From positions 1 to 37,706 of the forward strand of contig CALJJQ010000069.1 in the NCBI GenBank assembly GCA_937973965.1: a DNA stretch of 37,706 nt, in the 5' to 3' direction. The translations under genes were made by a program, and so were the position numbers. The stretch comes from an uncultured Calothrix sp. (lineage in GTDB: Bacteria; Cyanobacteriota; Cyanobacteriia; Cyanobacteriales; Nostocaceae). The notes below the pieces were generated by a model that was not told the DNA's origin, did not search any database, and saw nothing but the letters and a program-made list of their open reading frames with translations. Of the stretch, positions 8,210 through 16,288 are shown one piece after another (the stretch's first letter is position 1; each line of letters starts with the position of its first letter).

Positions 8210-9217
8210 ATGAATAATCTCAAGCAAACAGTCCCCAAAATGAAAGCGATTGTCCAGTATGAATATGGTTCCCCCGATATATTGAAAATGAAGGAGGTCG
8301 ATCGACCCGTTATATTCGATAAGGGCGTACTGGTGAAAGTTCGTGGAACTGCGCTTCATGCTGGTGACTGGCATTTGATGCGGGGTCAACCGTTTTTTAT
8401 CCGCTTTATTTACGGAGGGTTAAGCAAGCCTCAAACTCAAATCCTGGGTTGCGATGTTGCGGGGGTGGTGGAAGCGGTGGGGAGGAATGTAACACAGTTT
8501 AAACCAGGCGATGTGGTTTTTGGTGATTTATCAGAATCTGGTTTTGGTGCATTTGCCGAATATGTCTGCGCTCCCGAAACAGCCTTTGCGATCGCTCCCA
8601 GTAATTTGAGCTTTGAGGAAGCGGCAACGGTTCCCGTTTCTGCTCTGACAGCCCTTCAGGGGTTGCGAGATGCGGGACAAATTCAACCAGGATACAAGGT
8701 ATTGATCAATGGGGCTTCTGGTGGGGTGGGGTCGTTTGCAGTCCAGATAGCTAAGGCTTTTGGGGCTGAGGTGACAGCTGTATGCAGTGAGGGTAAAATC
8801 AAAATGGTGAAATCGATTGGTGCGGATTACGTATGGGATTATACCCAAGTCAAGTCAAAACTAAAACAACACGACTACGATTTGATCCTTGATAATGCGG
8901 TCTACAATTCGCCTTTTAATTATTTCCCGTTCTTAAAAACTCCAGGTACTTACGTCGTGGTTGGTGGTTCGATGGGGCGATTATTTCAAGCCATGTTTCT
9001 CGATTTTGTGACTACTAAAATCGGTGGTCGAAAGATAAAAAGTCTGGTATGCAAACCAAACCAAAGTGATTTAATTATTTTAAAAGACATGATTGAGGCT
9101 GGTAAAATTCGTCCCTACGTCGATCGAGTTTATCCTTTAGGGGAAGTTCCTGTGGCAATTCACCAATTAGAACAGCGTCAAGTACGGGGGAAAGTCGCAA
9201 TCAGTATTGATGGGTAA
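8210..9217 (+). CDS. NAD(P)-dependent MDR oxidoreductase (zinc-free quinone reductase-like)
   Basis: 335-aa medium-chain dehydrogenase/reductase. Seen: N-terminal KAIVQYEYGSPDILKMKEV, GCDVAGVVEAVGRNVTQFKPGDVVFG, the LINGASGGVGSFAVQIAKAFGAEV Rossmann motif near residues 164-187, and the C-terminal EQRQVRGKVAISI. No Cys/His zinc cluster, as in zeta-crystallin/QOR proteins. An internal ATG at 8240 (MKAIVQYEYG) gives the N-terminus usual in the family; neither start has a good ribosome site. Likely derepressed through the adjacent TetR when an electrophile or quinone-like compound is present; that is inference. Confidence 0.9.
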   Translation: MNNLKQTVPKMKAIVQYEYGSPDILKMKEVDRPVIFDKGVLVKVRGTALHAGDWHLMRGQPFFIRFIYGGLSKPQTQILGCDVAGVVEAVGRNVTQFKPGDVVFGDLSESGFGAFAEYVCAPETAFAIAPSNLSFEEAATVPVSALTALQGLRDAGQIQPGYKVLINGASGGVGSFAVQIAKAFGAEVTAVCSEGKIKMVKSIGADYVWDYTQVKSKLKQHDYDLILDNAVYNSPFNYFPFLKTPGTYVVVGGSMGRLFQAMFLDFVTTKIGGRKIKSLVCKPNQSDLIILKDMIEAGKIRPYVDRVYPLGEVPVAIHQLEQRQVRGKVAISIDG

Positions 9218-9325
9218 TTGGTTCTAATTTAGATTCTACCATTCCCACACAAACGCACAAACTGTCAAAGTTTTTTCATGGGGATCGGGAACAGGGAATA
9301 GGGAGTAGCCTAGATTTACAGCTGA

Positions 9326-9400
9326 TACCGTTTTACTTTGGAGTTGATACCTGACGTAGAGCTTTCGGGAGCAGGGTCAGAAAATGTATCAAAATTTGAG
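9326..9400 (+). repeat. Dispersed repeat A, copy 2
   Basis: ATACCGTTTTACTTTGGAG ... AGCTTTCGGGAGCAGGGTCAG ... GTATCAAAATTTGAGTGAAAT. It matches the reverse of 3667-3725 and also 13947-14008. Confidence 0.75.
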
Positions 9401-9463
9401 TGAAATGGTATGACACCAAAAAAGTATACAGGGCTTTCTGAAAAATAGTAAAGACGCGAGTAA

Positions 9464-9483
9464 AGACGCGATATATCGCGTCT
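9464..9483. repeat. Dispersed palindrome, copy 4
   Basis: AGACGCGATATATCGCGTCT is identical to copy 1. A partial direct duplicate, AAGACGCGAGT, lies just before it. Confidence 0.8.
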
Positions 9484-9553
9484 TTATTTAGAAGGGATGT
9501 TAGTTGCAAAAAGGACTTTCCAAATAAGCCTATGGAGTTCAAAAACCTCCAAG

Positions 9554-9591
9554 CAAAAGTGGAATTTTGAGGTTAAAACTATTCCCTGTAC
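9554..9591. repeat. Dispersed repeat B, copy 1
   Basis: CAAAAGTGGAATTTTGAGG then TTAAAACTATTCCCTGTAC. The second copy is at 19832-19869. Confidence 0.7.
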
Positions 9592-9712
9592 TTTTGTCCC
9601 TAGCTCACTACTACTAACTCCCTGTTTTCTCGTGAGGAAAAAATAAAGCCGTTACTAAACAAATGATTGCGCACTCAAAATCCAGGGAGAGAGATAAAGG
9701 AAAAAACACCCT

Positions 9713-10474
9713 CTAAGACTTGTGAGTCAACCTTCTCCAAGCAGAATCAACAGCTTCCTTCATCCGTTTCCCAGTCCGATTGAAACTTTGCTGGAAATCA
9801 TGCCATTTTTCTTGTAAAAATTCAGCTGCTTCTTGGAGTGTATTTTGATCATGTCGTCCAGAAGTTTCCAGTTCATCCCGAATTTCTTTAATTTTGACCC
9901 GCACAACATCAGGTTTATCTTGAGGGGAAACTAGAGACTTAAGGCGATCGCCCATTTGTCTAACTACGCTTTTGACCTGTTGGGATTTCTCACTCAAAAA
10001 TCCCTTTAACCCTTCTGATTCACTCTGAAGTCGATTTTTCGCATCCTCTTTAATGACAACTACCTCCGCATCAATGACCTCCACATCCTCTGGGAACAGA
10101 ACAGCTCTTCCACCAAAGGGTGCAGCAATATCTCCAGCCAAAATATAGGCTGCGATATCTCCTGTTTCCCAATCAAACAGAAAATCCTCCACCCAACCCA
10201 GGGTATCGGAAATCGAGGGAGTGCGCACTGCCATACGGTGTAAGCGACGTAGGGTAATTTGTGGTTCCATTGCAAGACCAGAATAGGTAAGAACAGCATC
10301 TGGACCCACAATTGAAACTTGTTCTATGGGGGTATAACCAGCACTGCTAGCAAAATACACAACCCGACCCTGATTATCGACCCAAACTTCCTCAACACCA
10401 CCAAGACGAGTTGCGGTACTGCTATCCATCGCCATTAAACCAACTATTTGACTGCGACGAATGATATTAAACAT
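9713..10474 (-). CDS. PRC-barrel domain protein with helical tail
   Basis: 253 aa. Two PRC-barrel units are recognisable. Residues 1-75 hold SQIVGLMAMDSSTATRLGGVEEVWVDNQGRV; about 80-140 hold DTLGWVEDFLFDWETGDIAAYIL. Both have the D-x-x-x-G pattern of the family. The remaining 110 residues are charged and helical (RLQSESEGLKGFL..., NTLQEAAEFLQEKWHDF), similar in style to the protein at 13244-13654. PRC barrels act in RNA processing and photosynthetic assembly; here the role is unknown. ATG with GGAGG 8 nt upstream, a strong start. It is the last gene of a minus-strand group. Confidence 0.8.
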   Translation of the reverse strand: MFNIIRRSQIVGLMAMDSSTATRLGGVEEVWVDNQGRVVYFASSAGYTPIEQVSIVGPDAVLTYSGLAMEPQITLRRLHRMAVRTPSISDTLGWVEDFLFDWETGDIAAYILAGDIAAPFGGRAVLFPEDVEVIDAEVVVIKEDAKNRLQSESEGLKGFLSEKSQQVKSVVRQMGDRLKSLVSPQDKPDVVRVKIKEIRDELETSGRHDQNTLQEAAEFLQEKWHDFQQSFNRTGKRMKEAVDSAWRRLTHKS

Positions 10475-10595
10475 TGGTAAAGCCTCCGTAATAGATAACT
10501 ACTTGATTTGTTGTTGAGGGCTAACGGTTGACAGTTAACGGTTATAGGTAAAGCTTTCCTGCAATGAATATACAACTTAAATGCGCAACAGCTGA

Positions 10596-11168
10596 TCAGA
10601 AAGGGTACTGTTCGAGAGTTGTGAAACGACGCAGACCAAAGTTGCGACCTTGAGGAGATTCGTCGGTATGGGACTGTTGTTTGATGAGATCAAAACGTTG
10701 GAACATCCAGACCCGCAAAGCCAATAATCCACCTAAGACAATTAGAAACATACAGACACCCAGCAATTGGTAAATGGGAATTTCCAAAATTCCTTGTAGG
10801 ATAACTTCTCGTAATGCGGAAACCAAAGAAACTTCAACAGCAGCACCAATAGAAATTCTTTGTTCTTGCAGATAAATAATTAACAAACGGAAGATTTCCA
10901 CCAAAATCAAAATAAATAAAATATCGGATGTAATGTCCTGAAAATTAATCGGCTCTAATAAAGAAAGAAACATCTCACCCAATCGAATTAGCATCACAAA
11001 AAAGATGCCAATACAGAGAGAAACCACGATAAAGTTCTGAAAAATCTCTAAATTACGGACAACGGTTTCTCGGTGAAACCAGTATTGTCCGAATCTATCG
11101 GGTGCTGAATCATTCTGATTGTGACTACTCTCCAAATGTAGGAGTTCTTCGGCTGGTTTCCCCTTCAT
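10596..11168 (-). CDS. PsiE-like (phosphate-starvation-inducible E) membrane protein
   Basis: About 190 aa from ATG 11168, which has GCAGG 6 nt upstream; an in-frame TTG at 11219 is weaker. Four hydrophobic helices are seen: IVVSLCIGIFFVMLI, DILFILILVEIFRLLIIYL, EVILQGILEIPIYQLLG and CMFLIVLGGLLALRVWMF. The middle carries the IxxAVEVSLVSALREVI segment of PsiE-family proteins. Integral inner-membrane protein; molecular role unknown. No Pho box is evident upstream. It lies 92 bp downstream of the DUF2905 gene. Confidence 0.7.
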   Translation of the reverse strand: MKGKPAEELLHLESSHNQNDSAPDRFGQYWFHRETVVRNLEIFQNFIVVSLCIGIFFVMLIRLGEMFLSLLEPINFQDITSDILFILILVEIFRLLIIYLQEQRISIGAAVEVSLVSALREVILQGILEIPIYQLLGVCMFLIVLGGLLALRVWMFQRFDLIKQQSHTDESPQGRNFGLRRFTTLEQYPF

Positions 11169-11260
11169 AAATAACCTGCAATATTTGTTGTCTGACCACC
11201 TCAAATATATCCTAGTCAAAATAAAATGGTCATGTAAATCTCGTCAAATTCCCAAAATTT

Positions 11261-11494
11261 TTAACGCACAAAGGACTGCCAGATCCATATGATTAAAGTC
11301 AAACCCAAACTCAACAAAATGGAAGTTGCCAGGGGAAAATAAAAGGTAAAATTTTCATTTTGGATGAGAATATCTCCTGGTAGGCGACCAATGGGAAAAT
11401 GTCTCAAAGTCCCGCCACTTAACCATAATAAACCCCCTAGCAGGATAATACCTGCACCGAGCGCCACTAACGTTTTGCCAATTTCTGTAATCAT
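11261..11494 (-). CDS. DUF2905 small membrane protein
   Basis: 78 aa: MITEIGKTLVALGAGIILLGGLLWL, then RHFPIGRLPGDILIQNENFTFYFPLATSILLSLGLTLIIW. Two membrane helices flank the family's IGRLPGDI motif. ATG 11494 is chosen because AAGGAGGT lies 6 nt upstream (11501-11508); a longer frame to 11569 has no such site. It starts 2 nt after the stop of the transporter gene, and the ribosome site sits inside that gene, so the two are coupled. Function unknown. Confidence 0.85.
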   Translation of the reverse strand: MITEIGKTLVALGAGIILLGGLLWLSGGTLRHFPIGRLPGDILIQNENFTFYFPLATSILLSLGLTLIIWIWQSFVR

Positions 11495-11496
11495 GA

Positions 11497-12831
11497 CTAC
11501 ACCTCCTTCTGGGAAAGCAACATGATGCGGTAGGCGACAACGACTTGAGAAAGTATTAGAGTGACACAACCAGTTCCCATACCGATGGACATAATTGTCA
11601 ATTCGCTACTGTCAAATAAAATAGCTAGAGGATTTAACAACGTAATTCCGAGGGTGACAACAGAAGCGATCGCATTTGCGATGAGGGCTAATTGAACACT
11701 ACTGCGAAAGAAGATATAAAAATTTGTTTGTGCGAGAAAATAGGCAATAAAAGGTAGCCAAACGCTAGATAAATAGGCAGCATAGAAATCAAGGATTAAA
11801 TTCACAATTTCCCCCCCCCTGAGAGCGACAGCAAGGGCGAATAAGGCGTTGACAATCGTAATCCAAACTTGACGCTGGGGTAGATGGGGAAATATTTTGA
11901 AATCAAAAATAGTTTTCGTTTGAATCCGGAGAATATTGCTACCAATTCCTAAAGCCGGAACAGCGAGGGAGAGGATTAATAATATACCCTGCCAATGTTG
12001 CACTCCTCCACCGATCCAAGACAAAATATAGGGAAGAATTTCCTTGCTCGGTAGTGCTTCTGGTAGAATTGCCTGATGCTGTCCAGCCAATACCACGGCG
12101 GTTGGTAAAAATGCCAGTGCAAACAGGGCGATCGCAGCCAAAATACATCCCCCATAGGCAATGCGAACGGTTTTTGCCCTCACAATGAACTGTTGACACT
12201 TCATATCAACTGTAACCATGAGAATGGTAGCAATGGAAATGCCCAGTTCATGACACCAGCTGACCTGGTAAAGGTCGGGGAAAAATTGCCGTACGGTTAA
12301 CTCTAGTTCTGATAAACTATGTAGTCGCCAAAGGGCAAAGACTAAAGCTCCGATATTCAGCAGCAACAACCCCCGAAACACATGACTAGCGCGTTCCACA
12401 GGAAGCAGAGATAGGAAGCAAAGGAGGATTGTCAGTCCTACCATTGTTGGTTCCCTGGGCAAACCAACAAGATTTAAAATTGCCACAGCTGCTATCATTT
12501 GAACGGCGGCGATGCCAATCAGAGACATCCAGGACATCAAAGCGATAACGACTTTGACCGGATTGCCATAGCGATCGCCCAGTAAAGTCCAAATTTGCTC
12601 GACGGATTGCCAGTAAAATTTGACAAAGAACAATAGCACCAAAAACCCGATACTGAGGGAAACAGCATACAGACTCCCTGCTGCACCGACTGCAACTGAC
12701 TGCTCTGCGGTTCCCAAAATGAATCCCAAACCGTAATGGGTACAAACCAAAAGTGTAGCTAAAGACCACACATCTAGTGAGCGTTTTGCAGATGGGGGGT
12801 TGGTGCTACAGTGGGGAAATTGACAACTCAT
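11497..12831 (-). CDS. Sodium:solute symporter-like transporter
   Basis: 444 aa with 12-13 hydrophobic segments. The N-terminal HYGLGFILGTAEQSVAVGAAGSLYAVSLSIGF resembles the first helix of SSS-family (LeuT-fold) carriers. The substrate is not predictable, and family placement rests mainly on this segment and the helix count. ATG start, no clear ribosome site. A run of nine C (11811-11819; poly-G in the gene) encodes R-G-G at about residue 337 and could be a slippage site. It is the first gene of a pair with DUF2905. Confidence 0.7.
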   Translation of the reverse strand: MSCQFPHCSTNPPSAKRSLDVWSLATLLVCTHYGLGFILGTAEQSVAVGAAGSLYAVSLSIGFLVLLFFVKFYWQSVEQIWTLLGDRYGNPVKVVIALMSWMSLIGIAAVQMIAAVAILNLVGLPREPTMVGLTILLCFLSLLPVERASHVFRGLLLLNIGALVFALWRLHSLSELELTVRQFFPDLYQVSWCHELGISIATILMVTVDMKCQQFIVRAKTVRIAYGGCILAAIALFALAFLPTAVVLAGQHQAILPEALPSKEILPYILSWIGGGVQHWQGILLILSLAVPALGIGSNILRIQTKTIFDFKIFPHLPQRQVWITIVNALFALAVALRGGEIVNLILDFYAAYLSSVWLPFIAYFLAQTNFYIFFRSSVQLALIANAIASVVTLGITLLNPLAILFDSSELTIMSIGMGTGCVTLILSQVVVAYRIMLLSQKEV

Positions 12832-13243
12832 GTAATTTGACGCAAAACTAACACCAACAGGAAAAATAGATATGACAGATAGATATTATAAATATGAGAA
12901 AATGGTGCTGTGTCGGAACTTTCTTTCTAATCCATAGACCCATGTAGTGCGGCTTCTGGCGAGAGTAATCCAAGATATGGAAAAATAAACGGATATGATG
13001 GATAGTCTCTAAGTGTAGGCGCAGCTTTCTGGTAGATAAAATTTCTACACAACTAAACATCTCACTTGAACTTGGTGCAAAGCACCTAAATAGCCTATGT
13101 ATACTCTCAACTCTCCACACCCTCTGCATCAAGCAAGATATCGGAAAGTAGTGTAGTGTAAAATTTTTTAAAATCCAAAATCCATAGACGCACGTAGTGC
13201 GGCTTCCCATAGGATAATCCAAAATCGAAAATGGTATGACTGT
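12832..13243. other. Intergenic region with a twice-repeated module
   Basis: TCCATAGACCCATGTAGTGC...GTAATCC (12931-12973) recurs as TCCATAGACGCACGTAGTGC...ATAATCC (13181-13220). A 124-codon frame over the region is mostly this repeat and has no protein character. The promoter of the transporter must lie here. Confidence 0.6.
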
Positions 13244-13654
13244 TCAAGAATCAGAATCATCCGATGAGGACTTGGGTTGCGTGAGAACAGTCCAAGCAGC
13301 CTTAGCAGCATCAGCTAGGCGATCGCCTAATCGCTGAATCTCATCAGCGATGGATTGCCAATTTTTTTGAGCTTCCTGCTGGATTAGTTGCACTGACTGT
13401 TCAATCCGATCCGGGTCAATCAGCTTTGCTTCCTCAATAGCTTCGCGAGCGCGTCGCACAGCAGCTAAATAGGCTTCGCGAGTTAGGTCTTGTGCCGTTT
13501 GAATTTCCGATTGGGCACGTTTTTTGATTGCTTCGATCAGGGCTTTGGTTTCCTGTTTGATGTCTGCATTTTGCCCTGCCATTTCTTGCTCCACCAGAGC
13601 ATCGGTTTCTGGGCTAATTGTGATTGGAGAGGATGATTCCGGGTTATTAGTCAT
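13244..13654 (-). CDS. Unknown helical, coiled-coil-like protein
   Basis: 136 aa, almost entirely charged amphipathic helix: EIQTAQDLTREAYLAAVRRAREAIEEAK, then EQSVQLIQQEAQKNWQSIADEIQRLGDRLADAAKAAW, ending in an acidic SSSDDSDS tail. No signal peptide or membrane helix. Strong start: ATG with AGGAGG 10 nt upstream. The helical style resembles the tail of the PRC-barrel protein in the same group, which may point to a shared partner or membrane surface. I do not know a function. Confidence 0.75.
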   Translation of the reverse strand: MTNNPESSSPITISPETDALVEQEMAGQNADIKQETKALIEAIKKRAQSEIQTAQDLTREAYLAAVRRAREAIEEAKLIDPDRIEQSVQLIQQEAQKNWQSIADEIQRLGDRLADAAKAAWTVLTQPKSSSDDSDS

Positions 13655-13768
13655 GAGCGAGATTCCTCCTGTTTCTACATGTGATTGAGAATACTACGAG
13701 GCACGTATGAGTTCTGGTGACATCAACTTGAATAAAAGTCGTTCACTTTTATAGCTTGACGCTCTCCG

Positions 13769-13946
13769 GGCTATAGCCACGAAGATTCTTACCTCACCGG
13801 GAAGGAAGAATCCAGACGGCAATCACCCAGACTACTTTACCCAATACAAGTAAACACCGACTATCCGACGGGGTTGTTTTTTAATTTATGCTATTTACCC
13901 CTGACTTCATCATAATACAAAAGCCGTTCCCCAAGGACGGGGCTTT
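13769..13946. other. Hairpin-rich block of unknown nature
   Basis: GGCTATAGCC (13769-13778) is followed by GATTCTT (13784-13790) pairing with AAGAATC (13806-13812), and then a hairpin AAAGCC...GGCTTT (13920-13946) around GTTCCCCAAGGACGG. It could be an end of an IS200/IS605-type element or a structured RNA. No tnpA/tnpB frame is visible, so I cannot decide. Confidence 0.35.
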
Positions 13947-14008
13947 ATACCGTTTTACTTTGAAGTTAGTATATGTAGGAGAGCAGGGGGAGAAAATGTA
14001 TCAACATT
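13947..14008 (+). repeat. Dispersed repeat A, copy 3 (diverged)
   Basis: ATACCGTTTTACTTTGAAG ... GGAGAGCAGGGGGAGAAAATGTATCAACAT aligns with 9326-9395, with a short deletion. Confidence 0.65.
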
Positions 14009-14343
14009 TTTTGGAGGATACTCAAAAGCTTTGTCGCTAGATAAATTTGGAACCTTTGGCTTCAAATCCAGGGAGAGCTTTTTTGATATTCATTGTGAAC
14101 TGGGCTAGAGCTTACAGGCTTTTAGCCGTGGGCAGTTTACGTACACAGTTCTGGAAGTGGGTAGGCAAAATTACTTGTGCGGTGTCATTACGAACTAATC
14201 TCAAATGCTGGCGATTACTTTGTTTCCCTGAGTCACTTTCGTGACAATCTGAGGGTTTGAGTCGTATAGGGAAACTAACGCTGCACAATCCTTTGGAAAG
14301 CCAAGCTACGTAATAAAAGAATGTAACTAATTATGCAGGGTTA

Positions 14344-14433
14344 ACGTGAGTTCGATGAACCTCACCCCAACCCCTTCTGTTCCCAAGAAAGAGAGCTTTG
14401 GAGAGGGATTCTTTATATCTGTCGAATTCACGT
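14344..14433. mobile_element. MITE-like element (90 bp)
   Basis: ACGTGAGTTCGA (14344) and TCGAATTCACGT (14422) are 12-bp inverted ends with one mismatch. They enclose CCTCACCCCAACCCC and GAGAGGGATTC, which can also pair. No coding capacity. Confidence 0.6.
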
Positions 14434-14477
14434 AGGGTTACTGAGCAGATGTAGACCCGAAAGGTTTCCCAGTGAAG

Positions 14478-14556
14478 AAAAAAGCCGTGAGTCAATGCAC
14501 GGCTTTCAAGTGTGGTGTGAGGAGCTTAACTGTAATCTATGATAAAGCCTTACCTG
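14478..14556 (-). ncRNA. yfr1: Yfr1-like small RNA, copy A
   Basis: Minus strand, about 79 nt. Yfr1 is a cyanobacterial trans-acting sRNA with an unpaired ACUCCUCACAC core between a 5' part and a terminator hairpin. Here GCTCCTCACAC (14515-14525) matches 10 of 11 nt. It is followed by a terminator: AAAGCCGTG/CACGGCTTT with TTTTTT. Upstream are GTTAC-N7-GTTAC (14573-14589) and CATATT at a -10 position (14561-14566). The 5' end is inferred from that box. The 5' stem is weak (GTAA/TTAC). Confidence 0.65.
14481..14506 (-). terminator. Terminator of Yfr1-like RNA A
   Basis: 9-bp stem AAAGCCGTG/CACGGCTTT with an 8-nt loop. The minus strand continues as TTTTTTC, a classic intrinsic terminator. Confidence 0.75.
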
Positions 14557-14856
14557 CCTAAATATGTTCTCTGTAACAGTTTTGGTAACAAAATTCTTTT
14601 TCCTTTATCTCCGGTTAAGTATTGAGAATGAACCAAAATAGTCCCCAAAGTGCAGAGAGAGTGGGGAGTCGGGAGCAGGGAATCGGGTGTGGGAAAAAAT
14701 CGCTTTCATAGGTTCTGGTGTCAGCATACATGTAGGCTACTCCCTGTTCCCTACCCTCAATATAAAAACTTTTACCGCTAGGGTGCTTGCACACCAACAG
14801 CAGATCCTACTTGGTAAGAGGATTATGAACATTTCTGTCATTCAATCCCAAAAAAT

Positions 14857-14896
14857 AAAAAACCGTGACTAAATAAATTGGAGGGGGTCACGGTTT
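14857..14896 (-). terminator. Terminator of Yfr1-like RNA B
   Basis: 10-bp stem AAACCGTGAC/GTCACGGTTT with a 17-nt loop, then TTTTTTATTTTTT on the minus strand. Confidence 0.7.
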
Positions 14897-14940
14897 CAGT
14901 AGAATGTGAGAAGCATAACTTACCCAATATCCTAGGGTAG
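14857..14940 (-). ncRNA. Diverged Yfr1-like small RNA, copy B
   Basis: Same architecture as copy A, 387 bp upstream of it. GCTTCTCACATTC (14902-14914) replaces GCTCCTCACACCA, and a terminator AAACCGTGAC/GTCACGGTTT follows with TTTTTT. A 5' hairpin TACCC/GGGTA lies at 14921-14939. GTTAC-N7-GTTAC (14962-14978) lies at the same relative place as in A. It is probably a paralogue with an altered core; expression is unknown. Confidence 0.5.
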
Positions 14941-15106
14941 AAAGAATAAATTTTTGCACTCGTAACAATTTTTGTAACCGAGATAGAAAAAAGCAATTTA
15001 AATGCTTTGGTTCTATCCCCCACCTTTTGCCAAAGATATAGGTTGATTTTCTGCATGACTACCCCCAAGATATATCTGTACAATTATGGGGGTGAGGTAA
15101 CTTGGT

Positions 15107-16198
15107 ATGGCGACTCCAGAGAAAATCAAACAGTTTGGACAGCATCTCTTAATCGGACTGTCGGGTACGGAGTTGAGTGACGAAGATAAACGTATTCTCA
15201 GTGACCTGAGTCCGATCGGAATTGTGTTTTATCAGAAAAATTTCCGCTATGATTTACCCTACGAGGATTGGGTGGAAAACTTCGGAAATTTATTAACCCA
15301 GGTGCGGGAATATAGTCAACGGTCGGCAATGTTAATGACCCTAGACCATGAGGGGGGTAGGGTTCTGCGGACACCACCACCTTTAACCCGATTTCCCCAT
15401 GCTTTGCTCTATGGTACTCACTCCCAAGAAGTGGCAAAAGCGACTGGTATCGAATTAAAATCCATTGGTATTAATGTCTCCTGGTCTCCCGATGCGGATA
15501 TTTTTTCTAACCCGAAAAATCCAATTATTGGAGCGCGTGCTTTTGCCGCAGAGCCAGAATTAGCAGGGGTGAGAGCGCGGGATTACTTAGAAGGGTTAAA
15601 GAAAGCAGGTATAATTGGTTGCGCTAAACATTTCCCTGGTCATGGAGATACAACCACGGATTCCCACTTAGAATTACCTGTATTGGATTTGACCTTGGAA
15701 AAATTAAGGCAACGGGAATTGATACCCTTTCAAACCTTGATTGCGGCTGAAGTACCGATGGTAATGACAGCCCATATTTTATTTCCGCAAATAGACCCGG
15801 ACGTTCCCGCAACCTTATCAAAGTTGATTTTAACAGATTTGCTGCGGTCAGAATTAGGATATCAAGGAGTAATTGTTTCCGATGACTTAGATATGAACGC
15901 CGTTGCCAAAATGTATGGTGTTCCGGGGACTGTAGCGCGTACTTTCCATGCAGGTTGTGATTTATTGATGGTATCGCGGAACTTACCCGCATCAGCAATC
16001 GCAAGAACCTATGCGATCGCCGAGGATTTTGTTGATTCCATCGAAAACGGAACCCTATCAGCAGAGGTAGTTACAGCAGCAAGCGATCGCATCCAAAAAT
16101 TGGTTGAGCAAACACCCCAATATGACGTTCAATGCTTGTCCCAAGAGACCTTACTCCACCATAGCCAATTAGCGATCGCTTGCTCCTATAGGAAATGA
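15107..16198 (+). CDS. nagZ: Beta-N-acetylhexosaminidase, GH3 (NagZ-like)
   Basis: 363-aa glycoside hydrolase family 3 protein that removes N-acetylglucosamine from cell-wall muropeptides or related glycosides. Seen: GQHLLIGLSGTELSDED, LMTLDHEGGRVLR (76-88), the signature KHFPGHGDT (174-182) with its flexible catalytic His, MTAHILFPQID, and the nucleophile region VIVSDDLDMNAV (256-266). No signal peptide, so cytoplasmic, as for NagZ. ATG with GAGG upstream. The last 20 residues carry no recognised motif. It stands alone between non-coding DNA and an Uma2 fragment. Confidence 0.88.
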   Translation: MATPEKIKQFGQHLLIGLSGTELSDEDKRILSDLSPIGIVFYQKNFRYDLPYEDWVENFGNLLTQVREYSQRSAMLMTLDHEGGRVLRTPPPLTRFPHALLYGTHSQEVAKATGIELKSIGINVSWSPDADIFSNPKNPIIGARAFAAEPELAGVRARDYLEGLKKAGIIGCAKHFPGHGDTTTDSHLELPVLDLTLEKLRQRELIPFQTLIAAEVPMVMTAHILFPQIDPDVPATLSKLILTDLLRSELGYQGVIVSDDLDMNAVAKMYGVPGTVARTFHAGCDLLMVSRNLPASAIARTYAIAEDFVDSIENGTLSAEVVTAASDRIQKLVEQTPQYDVQCLSQETLLHHSQLAIACSYRK

Positions 16199-16288
16199 AA
16201 CATATGTATATTGCATAATTATTTGCTAGGGTTGTTGAGCGTTGACTGTTAACAGTTAATCTCATTAGCTCATTCCTACTCCCCCTAC

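Larger units (their letters stand above)
9218..9712. other. Repeat-filled intergenic region, no gene seen
   Basis: Lies between convergent genes. It contains dispersed repeat A (9326-9400), a palindrome (9464-9483), dispersed repeat B (9554-9591) and short GGGAACAGGGAATAGGGAG-type repeats. Confidence 0.6.
13655..15106. other. Long non-coding region (1.45 kb)
   Basis: No protein gene is supported. It contains a hairpin-rich block (13769-13946), dispersed repeat A (13947-14008), a MITE-like element (14344-14433) and two small-RNA-like units on the minus strand (14478-14556 and 14857-14940). STRR-like GGGAGTCGGGAGCAGGGAATCGGG lies near 14665-14690. Confidence 0.7.

Noticed and set aside
12848-13222. 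124-codon minus-strand frame
   Set aside because: It is largely made of the repeated TCCATAGAC...GTAGTGC module and has no domain; it is likely chance.
14962-14978. NtcA site GTA-N8-TAC ahead of the small RNA
   Set aside because: The motif is a direct repeat GTAAC-N7-GTAAC, not the NtcA palindrome.
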